Positions 30,741 through 41,092 of a DNA stretch of 64,000 nucleotides are shown here, in pieces. Position 1 is the first letter of the stretch. Each line of letters starts with the position of its first letter. The notes under the pieces were generated by a model that saw only the letters and a program-made list of their open reading frames with translations, searched no databases and had not been told where the DNA came from. This DNA comes from Nitzschia sp. DOCU1. Taxonomy: Eukaryota > Bacillariophyta > Bacillariophyceae > Bacillariales > Bacillariaceae. The DNA lies in NCBI GenBank assembly GCA_951394045.1, contig OX595987.1, positions 930,001 to 994,000 of the forward strand, in the 5' to 3' direction. Made by a program: the position numbers and the translations under genes.

Positions 30741-31146
30741 GAGTCGTCACAAAAATGGCGCGATGCTTTGAATGACGTTGTAATCGTGCAAAGACCGCAC
30801 AAAAAGACTCACTAAATCCCCAGCGTTAGCCTTTTGAATGTCTCACATCCGATGTCAAGACATCCATGAGATGTCGTCTTTCCTATGTGACGTATCTGAT
30901 CAGATACGTCACATAGGAGACTGTCATATAAGGGCAGGCTATAATAATTACCATCAATGTCTCTAAGTGACGTATTCCCGGTGGGGAAAGCAGCTGCCCG
31001 ATCCCGAACGATCTCGACGATCCCTGGTATGATACGAGAAACAATGGCCACGGACGATCATGATACCCGGAGGCTAGAACGAAGGGGAACTAACCGGGGT
31101 TCAACGTTGTTCTTGTATTAAGGTATACCCCAGTTAGGTTAACGCC
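30741..31146. promoter_or_regulatory. Divergent promoter region with TGACGT cluster and large palindrome
   Basis: 405 bp between the transposase-like gene and THO2. TGACGT occurs at 30773, 30888 and 30968, with its reverse complement ACGTCA at 30906. The gatgtc/gacatc hexamers alternate at 30851, 30859 and 30870, forming small inverted repeats. TGACGT is the core of CRE/bZIP sites; in Phaeodactylum, CO2/cAMP-responsive elements use this core. Which of the two genes is regulated is unknown. Confidence 0.55.
30881..30918. repeat. 38-bp perfect palindrome containing TGACGT and ACGTCA
   Basis: All 19 base pairs match with no spacer, centred between 30899 and 30900 (core ctgatcag). Each arm carries the sequence gtgacgta. 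Such a perfect dyad could extrude as a cruciform or bind a dimeric bZIP on each arm. It could also be a relic of a foldback element. Confidence 0.95.
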
Positions 31147-34100
31147 ATGGCACCGCTGCCGAGTTCCAAGGAGGTACAAGATGCAGTGGCCTCGGGTGAC
31201 GCCGAAGCTGCCCAGAAATTGCTTGAAATCTTGGCTTTCGGGACCGAAATTGATGCAGCTGGCGATTTGAATGAGCGTACTAAAGATGCATGTAATGTTT
31301 TGGTTACCGTTTGGAAGGATCGTCCGGAGCTGGAGGACCTTCTGGTGGACGCTTTGTGGTTACGTGGCTGTGTGTTAACTTCGTCACCATCGAAGGCTGC
31401 CAGCGAAGATGCCCCACCGGCAGACACGCTGACGCCGTCGGTGGATGCACTAATCGCAATCATCAAGGCTATTATCGAAGTTCCCGGCAGAAACTCTTTC
31501 TATGTGAAGCTACAGAATAATTTGCTACCTTCCTTGCTAGCCGCGACAGGCCTGGCATCGGAAGAGGACCTTTTGAAGCGACTCAGGATCCACAACACTC
31601 AAGTCAACTACAAGCAACAAAAATACAATCTATTACAAGAAGAATCGGAAGGTTATGCAAAGGTACTGCAGTTTTTGCAATCTGGTAGTCTTGGTGAGGA
31701 AAATGAGCAAATATGTCGATTTCGTCAGTTGTTGGGGGCATTTGAGCTAGATCCGAATCGGGTCATGGATTTGATGATTGACACCCTTGAATCAAAATTG
31801 TATCCCCACGGAGTGGAGCATAACGAGGGGGGTACTCAAAAGCCCGAGAAAAATGAAGTTGTTGTGCGCTTGCTGGGGATGTTGCGGCTCTTACCCATAG
31901 GGAAGCTGCCTTCTCTGCTGAACTTCAAACTTTCATCGCATAGTGCAATATCGCAGGGACTGCTTCGGACAACAGCGTTCCTAGCTACCGAGGGCCTACT
32001 AGATCTATCGGTTATGATTGAGCAATATTGTTCAACGATTGAAAACGATATTGAAGAAGCCCATAAGGTTTTGTGGATGAAGGAGAAGAAGCGGATTCAA
32101 GCACTCACACGGATTAACCTTTCAGGCGCCACCAAGGAGGATCCTAAGCTGGTCGAACTCAAGGAGCGCCTACTAAAAGCGGTAATTCCGCTGTCATCAA
32201 ATCCTGTGATAAGTATTTTGTTGATTCTTTTACATTGGGGTGAATGGCACTATATCGAGTCACTACTTTCTCCGGTTTCTTGGGAATATCTGTGCAATTT
32301 GCTTCCAGAACGATTTGGATTTGCCTTTTGTGACATGGCTCAACGTCGACTGCAGCCATTTTTTCGAGCTAAAGTGGGTACTCCAGGTTTGTCAAAGCCC
32401 TGGCAGACAAACGAGGAAGCACCAGCGTCCGTCGATCCTGGGCTCGACGACGTTGTTGAGTCGGTTTCCGCGCCCTTGCGGCTTGTTGTTGATGCTGGCT
32501 GTATGGGGGTTCGCCCTGTCCTCTATTGTCAACTCTGTCGCGTTCTTCGTTCGATCCTGGAGGAGGAAGGACCAGAACATACTTTGAGCGATCAAACCTA
32601 CGATTTTTTCAAGCGGTTCCTTGTACCTACTCTTTCACTGTTTCCTTCTAACCCTGCTATTTCCACGGAACTTTGGTCTGTGTTGAAATGTTTACCTTAC
32701 GCTACACGATATCGATTATACGAAGATTGGAAAGGTATTGGACTGGAAAGGGAGGGTCTCGGAGCCTCTTATTCGTCTGGAAAGTCCTTACCAGTTGTTG
32801 AAAGTGAAATCAATGCTGGCAAAGCGGCACGATATGCATTGAAACGTCTATCAAAAGACAACATTCGGGATATGAGCAGACAGCTTGCTAAGGTGACACA
32901 TGCGTGTCCACTGGTGGTCTACGGGACTATTTTGAATCAGATTGAAAGCTATGACAATATGGTCGAAGTAATGGTTGAAGCTCAACGATTCAGCAATCCC
33001 CTTGGACTCGATGTTCTGGGCTTTTGCATCTTGAGCCGACTGAGTGGGACGAGCGGTGGGGTAAACCGAAATCGCTTGAAAGGTATGAATAATATTAAAC
33101 TTTGCAGTGGAATACAAGTCCCATCCTGTTGAGGATCAATTTTCGAATACGACCTGTGGTGTGCTTACAAGTACTTGTGTCCTTTCCGTTGGAATTCATT
33201 GGAATTGCCCTCTCATAGAGGATGGGGTCAACGTTTCTCAATGGTTGCAGTCTTTGGAAGCATTTTCTGGGGAATTCTTCAAGCGATATCCTTTTGTTGA
33301 ATTTAGAGGAATCCTTGCGTATCTCATGCGCAGATTACGCGAGGGTCATGTAATGGAACTTGGTATCCTTGGAACACTTATCAAAGTCGCCGGTGGGTAC
33401 AGCTTCGCAGATTATTCGCCAGCCGCATCGCTGTCGGCGACCCAATTGGAGGGTAGAGCGGGATCGTTCACGTTGAAGAGAGAAACTATGTCGTTTGGCA
33501 TTGTAGAGGAAATGAACCTCCGAGCGACGGATATCATCAAGGAAGTCCTACAAAGGGATGGGTTTGGGGTGTCGATGTTAATTTTGATTGCACAGGCACG
33601 GGCACGCATCGTGTTCGAGTCATCAAAAGGAGCACCCAAGCCCGTCAAGTTGGTTGGCAACCTATATGATTCTTGCCAGGTTGTGATTTCCATCCTACTT
33701 GAATTTTTGACGACTGACGAGCCTAAGGAAGGTGATGAAAAGACGGGGCAGGCTATTGAGGAGTACGCGAAGCAACTTCCGACTCTCGATGATCTTCATT
33801 TCAAGTATGGCCTTGACGTCGAGTGTGCGTGGATGTTGAATAGGCCGCTTGCCCGCAATGCCGTCACGAGCAAGGAGAGGGAAGTAGCCGAGACCATTTC
33901 CCCTCGCGAGAAGTATGAGAACATGCTTCCTGAAGATGCGTGGTCTCACTTATCACCAGCGCTTTTCGAGTTCTTCTACACGAGTTCGGTATATGATATA
34001 TTTTTCCCTGAGGAAGTCTATGCAGCGGAGTCCGGTAGAATAAGCAAGGAAATCGAAAGGAACGAACGTAACAAGGCAAGCGGAGCGCCCGCTGCTGTTC

Positions 34101-35629
34101 CAGTCGGCCCTAACCCACCAAAGAATGAAGCGGCAGAACTGGCCCGTTTGAACCGGGTTTCGAAACTCTTGATGGCTGAGAAGGACAAGCAGAAAGATCA
34201 CGTGGACGCTATCAGAGCGACCTTAGAGACGAAGATTGGTGATCTCATGAACTCAGATGTCGTGTCGCAGCAAGCTGCCAAGGCTCTTTTTTTGTATTGT
34301 GTGTATCCACGAAGCTTGCTAAGCCCAGACGATGCCATGTACTGTGCCCACTTTGCGTTGCAGCTTCACAAAATCGAGACGCCGGGTTTCAGTACTCTCC
34401 ACTACATGGATGAGTTAATTTCGGTAGTTTCGGGGTCGCTTTTTGGCCTGACTGAAGCTGAAGCTGCCAACTTGGCGATTTTGCTGTGGCAGACGTGGAC
34501 AGTGGTTAATAAATGGAGGTACGAAGAAGGCCTCTACGATTCTGAGGTTTTGGGGAAGCCCGGGTCTTACATGGAAGTCTCCAATATTCTGGAGGGGGAC
34601 GTCGCCGAGCAGGCGAGTCCTCAGGAAGTCCGTCACAAGGATTTCATTGCGTTATACAATACCTGGCATGCTACTCTTGGTACTGCGTTGATCGGTTGCC
34701 TAAAGTCCGTGGAGTACATGCATATGAGGACGGGCCTGGTTATTTTGACGCGAATCGTGGAGGTTTTCCCCACCCGTCCGAGGTTGGGAAATAAACTGAT
34801 AACTGCCCTTGAACCATTGCAAGACGAGAACAGCGCTCGCCCTGATATCCGCACATCTGCCAACGCCTACTGTACCATGCTTCTAAGAGCCCGCGATGAT
34901 GGAAAATGGATCGAAGAGGATGCAGCTGTTGCAAAAGCACGCGCCGACAAAGACAGGGCGGCTGCTGAAGAAAGGAAGAAGAAATTGGAGGAACAATTTG
35001 AAGAACTCCAAAGGGATAGCGAGAAGATCACGGAGGAGATAGGACCCCGCGATGGCTTTGATCGTCGAAGGGATGCTCGTCCTTTTGGAGGTCCCAACAG
35101 AGGAGCAGGCCCTCCGCCACCCGATCGAGGACGGGGAGGTCACCCCCCACCACCGAGTAGGGAAAATGGAGAAATGGTAGGTCGAGATTCGCGGGATCAC
35201 CCAGACCGACGTTCCCCTGCGAGAGAAACCGAACGCAGGAGAGAGTGGGAAGGCGGCCGTTCCGGCGATCGTGGACACGGCAGGGGTGATTCTCTGCCGA
35301 ATTCTGCTGTTAGGAGTGGAGAGAGGCACCCGTCCGAACGGGGGCGACGAGATGGCGGCGGTCGCGCTGACGACAGAGACGGGGGGAGATGGGTTCGAGG
35401 CGAGACAGCACCTCCAGCTGTTAGCGCGACTAGAGGAAACGGTGGCAGAGGCTCGAAGAGAGGCCGATCTCGTTCCCCTGAGCCGGGCAGCGATGATCGC
35501 GGCAATCCAAAGCGCGCTCGGGTCGAGCCAGAGGCGGGATTTGATTCCAGAAGAGAAAGCTCGCCACCGAGAAGGGGTAGAAGTGGTCCAGACACGTCAA
35601 AATCAAGAGCCCGTCGCAGCAGGAGATAG
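31147..35629 (+). CDS. THOC2: THO complex subunit 2 (mRNA export), Arg/Gly/Asp-rich tail
   Basis: join(31147..33082,33219..35629), 1448 aa. Taking the acceptor at 33218 (ctctcatag) rather than a much nearer AG gives a 136-nt intron and the continuous LSRLSGT...NRLKEDGVNVSQWLQSLEAF, matching the SSWLQSLASF block of animal THOC2. Family landmarks: VNYKQQKYNLLQEESEGYAKV and AFELDPNRVMDL (N-terminal third), PLVVYGTILNQIESYDNM, RYPFVEFRGILAYLMRRLREGH, LEGRAGS and KLVGNLYDSCQV, then the Tho2 C-terminal region with VFPTRPRLGNKL. The last 170 residues are RG/RD/SR-rich, usual for RNA-binding tails. THO couples transcription to export in the nucleus. No targeting signal. Confidence 0.9.
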
Positions 35630-35831
35630 ACAATGCTGCTTCAATAATTTCAAAGCGTCGGTTCAAATGTCATTGCCTTCGTATGAGCACAACTCGCATT
35701 TTTGATATTTTACCTGAAGCAGTCCTTCGTCAGCAGATAGAGGATTTTACACTAACCGTTGAGTCGATATGGTAGAAATAACGGAATGCTGCTACTGGAG
35801 CCAGGATGTGTTTAATCTAAAGTACGGTTTG

Positions 35832-37088
35832 TTATGATTTCTCACCCCATGGAAGACGGCTTTTCGGAAAGAGGTCTGGTCCGCAATACTGAAGAAGCTC
35901 TTTCATTTCAGGGCAAGAGAGCGGGTAAGGCGCCGTGCGTGAAAACGGATTCCGATCTTCACGCTTCTGTTGCAATATCTCTGAGTGACAGCCGTACGGA
36001 TCGTTTTCAAAAGGAGCGGCCGCGTTCTTCCATTCGCCCTCTTGTGAACGTTGCAAGTTGAAGCCGGTCGATGCTGGTGGGTCCACGCCGATGTACACAA
36101 GATTCTCCTTCGGCCAACCCAGCGCCGCAGCATGAAGATTTTCAAAACGCCGTTGCTTAAATGTGAAAGAAACAATCGATATTTTTGTCGGATAATGACC
36201 AGTCACTTCCTTGAATCGACATATTGAAAACATACTGAGAAAGCAAGCAAGCAAGCAAGATGAGCTGAATCCGATTCCGGTGATCTCACGGCGCTATTAT
36301 CGCCAATGCCACTTACAAATTCTCAAAGCTGTCCGTCGCGAACTCTTCCGTCACAGTTCTAGCTCGTACGGTGCTACCAGGAGGCCACATATTCATAGCA
36401 TCGGCAACATGAAAGTAGCTTGATCCTTCCGTGAGTGGTCCGGTAACAGCCCTCGTTTCGCCACCGCTAAAGATCAAAAGGGAATCTGGATCCTTGTTGG
36501 CCTCGTCGATCCCTGCTTTGATGTGAGCCTTGATAGCCTCTGGCAGTCCTTGGCCCTTTTGATAGTCCAGAAGAAACCTTGAAGGTGGAGTACTTCGATG
36601 AGAAACCATCGTGACAAAAATAAAACCGTAGAATCAAAGTACGTACCAGTCGCTTTCATCGACTCCAGCGTCCTCCAGGTGACCTGAAACAGTGACACTG
36701 TGTCCAGCTACCATGATCAGATGATGACTCTCGGAAGCGGCTTTTCGTTCGTTCTAAAGTTGATGGGACAGTGTGAGTCTTTGTGCTGAACGCGACGGCC
36801 CATGACACGGCCAACGGCACTTACAAAGGGCTGAGAATCTTGAGAAACCCATGCTCTGCCCCGCAAGGCGCCTTGCTTCCGGGAGGCTTTAGGTAAATCT
36901 TCCCCGTTCGTCTTTCCTGAAGCCCTGACATATCGGATGTACCAGATATTGTAGGAGACGAAAGAAAATACCATAGCGCACAGCACCAGGGAAATCAGCC
37001 TGTTTTGATTTATAGTATGGATTCGGCGTTGCTCTCGAGCCTGCAACTTCTTGCGAGCAACAGGAGGCACAAAACCAATCTCAGTCAT
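35832..37088 (-). CDS. DUF218 (YdcF-like) domain membrane-anchored protein
   Basis: Four exons, complement(join(35832..36234,36317..36577,36647..36753,36825..37088)), 344 aa; introns 82, 69 and 71 nt, each with GT-AG ends and each restoring frame. A hydrophobic segment near residues 31-52 (LISLVLCAMVFSFVSYNIWYI) makes it a likely type II membrane protein. The DUF218 domain follows: HLIMVAGHSVTVSG, then WFLLDYQKGQGLPEAIKAHI, then LLIFSGGETR, then TEEFATDSFENFMFSICRFKEVTGHYP, ISIVSFTFKQRRFENLHAAALG. This is the eukaryotic (fungal/plant/algal) branch, whose biochemical role is unknown; bacterial relatives act on cell-envelope substrates. Unspliced frames cover only pieces of it. Confidence 0.85.
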
Positions 37089-37630
37089 GATGGAACCCTT
37101 TCTAATATTGTCGTTGATCGATCATTGGCTACAAGTTTGTCGATCAATAGTACAAACGTAAAGCGATGACCTTTGGCGGGTTCAAATGCCATGGTCATTG
37201 CAACCAAAAAATAAAAAATGAGGGGATGAGAAACGAAAACACTCGGTTTTGGGGGGGTATCAGGTTTTCAGGTAGAGAAAGCTCGCGCGCAGACAGACGG
37301 ATGACAGCATGATGACGTAATCGCGGGAAGGCTCATCTTTTTTGACAACACAACGCCACAACGATGGGCCAACGAAATCACGAGAAAAGCAGAGAGTTTC
37401 TGATCCACAAAGGGTTCGCCGAAACAATTATTGCAAGAGAAAGATCGTCCACGCGCATCTGTTTGCGTTGCAGATTTCATCATCGTGATGTCAAAGTGCC
37501 GGAGGAGCTCCTTCGTGCCCACTAACTTGGTTCTGGCCTATCTTGCGAGAAGTTTGTCGTTGCCACCTTTATTTCTCAATTACTAGTTTCCGAAGGATTG
37601 AAGACTTTGAGTTCAAGTGCATTGTAGATC
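37089..37630. other. Divergent promoter of DUF218 and NDUFAF8-like genes
   Basis: 540 bp. A minus-strand frame of 84 codons (37268-37522) has no family features and is not called. A G-run (7 G) occurs near 37251. Confidence 0.45.
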
Positions 37631-37849
37631 ATGACTGGCAGGGGAGGTGTTGTCGCTACACGCTGTCAGCAGCCCAACAAGTTCACCCAAGCGTTTAAAA
37701 AAATGAAGGAGGTCTGCCCAATGCAAATCAAGGGATATGCCACTTGCATCATGGAGACGGAAGCCGCTGATTCCGTCTCCAAGGGATCCTGTGCGAAAGA
37801 GTTCGCCCTTGTAAAGGAATGTTTCCGCCAGGTCCGAGGATACCGCTAA
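37631..37849 (+). CDS. NDUFAF8: Twin CX9C protein, complex I assembly factor NDUFAF8-like
   Basis: 72 aa, single exon. Two CX9C pairs, C29/C39 (PMQIKGYAT between) and C54/C64 (AKEFALVKE between), sit in a small helical hairpin, the CHCH fold imported to the mitochondrial intermembrane space. Size, spacing between the pairs and the CAKEFALVKECF ending match the NDUFAF8 (C17orf89) pattern CAREF..LRSCF. NDUFAF8 works with NDUFAF5 in complex I assembly. Other small CX9C proteins (COX assembly factors) share the fold, so the exact orthologue is likely but not certain. Confidence 0.75.
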   Translation: MTGRGGVVATRCQQPNKFTQAFKKMKEVCPMQIKGYATCIMETEAADSVSKGSCAKEFALVKECFRQVRGYR

Positions 37850-38109
37850 CGGTATGCGCCGGCTCGTCATTGATCTTTGGCAAAAAGATGAGTTATGCCT
37901 TGCATTGTTTGGTCTATCCCATTTCTCCCTCCCGTCAATCTGGCTGTTGGACGGCCATGACTGTCGATGGAAGAGCGAGCGGGTTCTTCGCTTGCCGCCG
38001 TCTTCACACTTGTTCTGCACAGTATTTCTATATCATTTATATTATGGTGTGATAGGCAAAGTTACATTTCAAACACTGTACCTGCGTTAAGCGATCGTCC
38101 TTTTGCATT

Positions 38110-39596
38110 CTAGTCCAAAAATGCAAGTCCTTTCTTGGCGAGCTCCATACCCAGGAAGCACGCTGCGTTGGCGGGGAAAGCTCGAATCATCGCTGGTCGG
38201 AAACCAGTCAAAAGGGCACCAGCACCCTCCTCTCTCATGAGAGTTCTATAAACATCCATTAGGCCCTTGTAGGTACCCTCGGGGGCTGTCTGATAGCGTG
38301 ATTTGAGCACGTCTGGCGGGATGGCTACCCCCTGTTCCAAGAATGAATTAGACACTATTTTCAGCCAAACAAAAATCATACCGAGGCCTCCACATATGAC
38401 ACTTACCCAGCATGCCATTCCCGCAAATCCACCGGCGACTACAACGGCCAATGGAGAAAGCTGCGACGAATCTTCAATGCCTTGTATTGTCATCATTTCT
38501 CTCTTGACCAACTCGTAGACGGAAAACCTGCAGAAGTCCAGAGGGTTAGAAACGCTGTAAAAGTATTTGTGGCGAGACTAGCACGAACGGAAAATCTCAC
38601 CAAGCGACACTTCCAGGACCATCACGCATCAACGTCAGGGCGGTTCCTTTATACAGACTCCTGATTCCACCCGATCGATAAACTTGAAGGGCGCAATCCA
38701 TCATCCCTGAATATTGTGGCTTTCCGCCCACATGACTTTGAACTTGCAAAAGGCACTTGATCCGTTCCGTCGGAGCCATCACCACAGTAGCAGGAAAGGC
38801 CGAAAGTCCTCCAGCGATCGCAATGTCCATCAGGTTAAGAGGTGCTTGTTGATCCTTCTTAAAACTTTTCACGACAAGCTGGCCGACATCGTAGCCCCAA
38901 AAGGAAAGCGCATATACTGGCGATACTGCCACAATCGGAGCGGAAACACCGCGATAAATGCCTCGGATACCTTCATTGGCGAGCGAATTTCTCAAGATTC
39001 CCAACACCGACTGACTCGCACCACCACCTACAGTGCCAGTCTGCATGCGGACTTTATGCGACGCCAACAATATCACAACGTTAGCGCTAGTCTTTTTCAT
39101 TCCACACGCCGATCATGTCATACCCCATTAAAAAATCAATGCAATCAAAATTACTGTTCTGCAAATATGTGGCTTACCTTTGACCAAATCAAATGGGTGG
39201 CCCACCAAAACTGCCATGGTGCCTGTCGATCCAACGAAACAGAAAATAATGATATTATGAGCCGCTCCAAGTTGAAAATCGATATCCGTCGTTACTCGGT
39301 CTTTTGAATTCTTTTTCTTTGCCTACCTCCAACGCCTCCAGCCAACAAACTCTTGAGAAGAGAGCCACCTCCAGCTGCGAAAAGGAGAAGAAGAAACCGA
39401 CGGTCAGAATGGATCCAAACAAATAAATACATTCGACGCCGACCCATTCGCACTTCTTACCAGAAGTTGCCGCCGCGACATCCTGGGCCGTCTCGACAAT
39501 GGCGACGGGATCGGTGGTGGTAACAGTGCTTGCCATGATGCTGCTACTAGTTGGGGTTTGTGACTCGGAACGTCTTGTCGAAGATCCAGAGGACAT
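38110..39596 (-). CDS. Mitochondrial carnitine/acylcarnitine-type carrier (SLC25A20 family)
   Basis: Six exons, complement(join(38110..38331,38407..38527,38601..39051,39178..39222,39327..39374,39461..39596)), 340 aa; introns 73-126 nt, all GT-AG, all frame-preserving. Two exons are only 48 and 45 nt. The three carrier signatures appear: GHPFDLVKVRMQT (repeat 1), APTERIKCLLQVQ (repeat 2) and IPPDVLKSRYQTAPEGTY (repeat 3). The repeat 3 block and the ending RPAMIRAFPANAACFLGMELAKK closely match SLC25A20 (CACT), which exchanges carnitine and acylcarnitines across the inner membrane. An N-terminal 45-residue Ser/Thr-rich extension precedes the first helix; MASTVTTT at 39536 could be the real start. 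Confidence 0.93.
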
Positions 39597-40068
39597 AATT
39601 TATGATTAATTTTGGTCGTCGAAGGTTGTGAAGCAGTCGGAAGGTTGTGCCGTCCAGTCGTTGACAGTGGCATTGCGTTCTGGTGACGCGTTCGGCTTTG
39701 TTGTCACCGGGTGCCATGATGCGATCTTTTTTTCGTTTTCGGCCATCATGATGTGAGTGTGTGTGGCGTTGGATGCGAAGCGAAGGGATGCCGGTGTTTT
39801 GGTCGGAAAAGTCGAATTATGGCGTGAACGTCTGTCCATCACCGTCCCGGCCGCTCGCGAGCGACGGACAGAAAGATCCTCCTGCCACCGACCATGACGG
39901 GTGCGGCCGGTGCTGGCTGCGGCGAAGACGGCGGCGGCGGGGCAGCAACCGTACATCTAATGCATGTGTTGATGTCGCTAGCATTTCCACTCTTTCTCTT
40001 CTCGATATCTAGCCATACCCTAGCTAGCAATCAAACCCAAAGCAAAAAATCCAGAAAAGGAAACACTT
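39597..40068. other. Divergent promoter of carrier and tail-anchored unknown
   Basis: 470 bp. A minus-strand frame at 39606-39956 (116 codons) runs through it without a family signature; GC-rich around 39900-39950. Not called. Confidence 0.45.
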
Positions 40069-41092
40069 ATGATGTCGGGCGATCCAAGCAGAGAGCAGGC
40101 CGCCGCTCGGGAGGAAGTGATGAACTGCGAAAAGGAAATCCAGTCGATAAAGGCGGCGCTCCGCCGCCTTGGAGGAGCTGGAAATGCTGACGAACCAAAT
40201 TCGTTCGAAATTTCCATCTTGAAGGTAAGATTGAGAATCTGGGTGAAAACTTTCCTAGTCTCCATTCTTATCATTTTCCCTTTTATTGCGTCTCATTTGT
40301 TTTCAGATCGAAGGATTGCCGGAGGCCGCCCAGCCAGTGCTACAGTTGCAACTTTCCAGTCCCATCGAAGAAGGAACACTCAGCCAAATTTATGATCCAG
40401 CGAATACTGATCCTGTCCCGGAGGGAGCGGTGGTTACCTTTAAGGGGGTCGAAACATCCAACGCTACTTTGACAGTATCTGCAAAAGATGCCGATATCCC
40501 GCTGGGGTCGTCGACACCCTACGACCTCGCCCCAATTTGCTCAATCGACCCAATGGAGGCGAAAGACGAGTATGTGGTGGAGCTTCCTGTTGCAATTTTG
40601 GCCGAATCAATGGCAGCTTCTGAGGCCTCCGCTGAAGCAACCGAGGAATCATCAAAGGGAGATTCTGCTGAGGCTACCGCGACCGCAGAGCCAATCCTGC
40701 CGGTTTGCACTGCAACGCTTAAAATTACGTACAAACCTTCACCGAAAGACCAGCGCGAAGGATTATATGAAATCTTGAATAAGACGAGTCAGCGCAAGGC
40801 AATGGCGCTAGAGAATCTTCGAAATATTTCAATGGCTGTGGCCAGATCCGGTGGGGATTCGTCTCCCTCCAGGAGCATAACAAAACCTGCGGTCAAACCC
40901 GGATTTTTGAATAAAAAACAGAAGGAACCTACGAGATTGGAGAAGCTTTATGAGGGAACTTTGGGGCCCAACTCTCTGCTTCGTAAGGGGGTTGGCATTG
41001 CCATTGCTGCACGAAATTACATCATCTTCTTCGGTGCAATCACTGTCTTCCACTTTAAGGGGCAGCTGGTGGCCCTCCCTCCACCCGTGTAA
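40069..41092 (+). CDS. Unknown protein with C-terminal membrane anchor
   Basis: join(40069..40224,40307..41092), 313 aa, 82-nt intron ending tttcag, phase 0. The first exon is a coiled coil (AAAREEVMNCEKEIQSIKAALRRL). The second begins IEGLPEAAQPVLQLQLSSP, a beta-strand-like series (VVTFKGVE, NATLTVSAKD) reminiscent of a C2/Ig-like sandwich, then an Ala/Glu/Ser-rich loop, a CTATLKITYKPS strand, a basic region, and a hydrophobic segment near residues 278-308 (GVGIAIAARNYIIFFGAITVF). Soluble domain outside, tail-anchored; organelle unknown. I do not recognise a named family. Confidence 0.65.

Noticed and set aside
25560..31140. Terminal inverted repeats and target-site duplication for the transposase-like locus
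   Set aside because: Looked on both flanks for matching inverted ends; a weak ataataat similarity was not convincing. The 38-bp palindrome is a separate feature and has no partner on the other side.
33083..33107. 25-nt GT-AG intron in THO2
   Set aside because: Too short, and it leaves an insert absent from THOC2 relatives; the 136-nt alternative restores the conserved block.
37268..37522. 84-codon minus-strand frame in the DUF218/NDUFAF8 promoter
   Set aside because: No family match, starts within the divergent promoter, competing frames.
39606..39956. 116-codon minus-strand frame upstream of the carrier gene
   Set aside because: Arg/Ala/Ser-rich composition from GC-rich promoter DNA; no motif; overlaps another frame.
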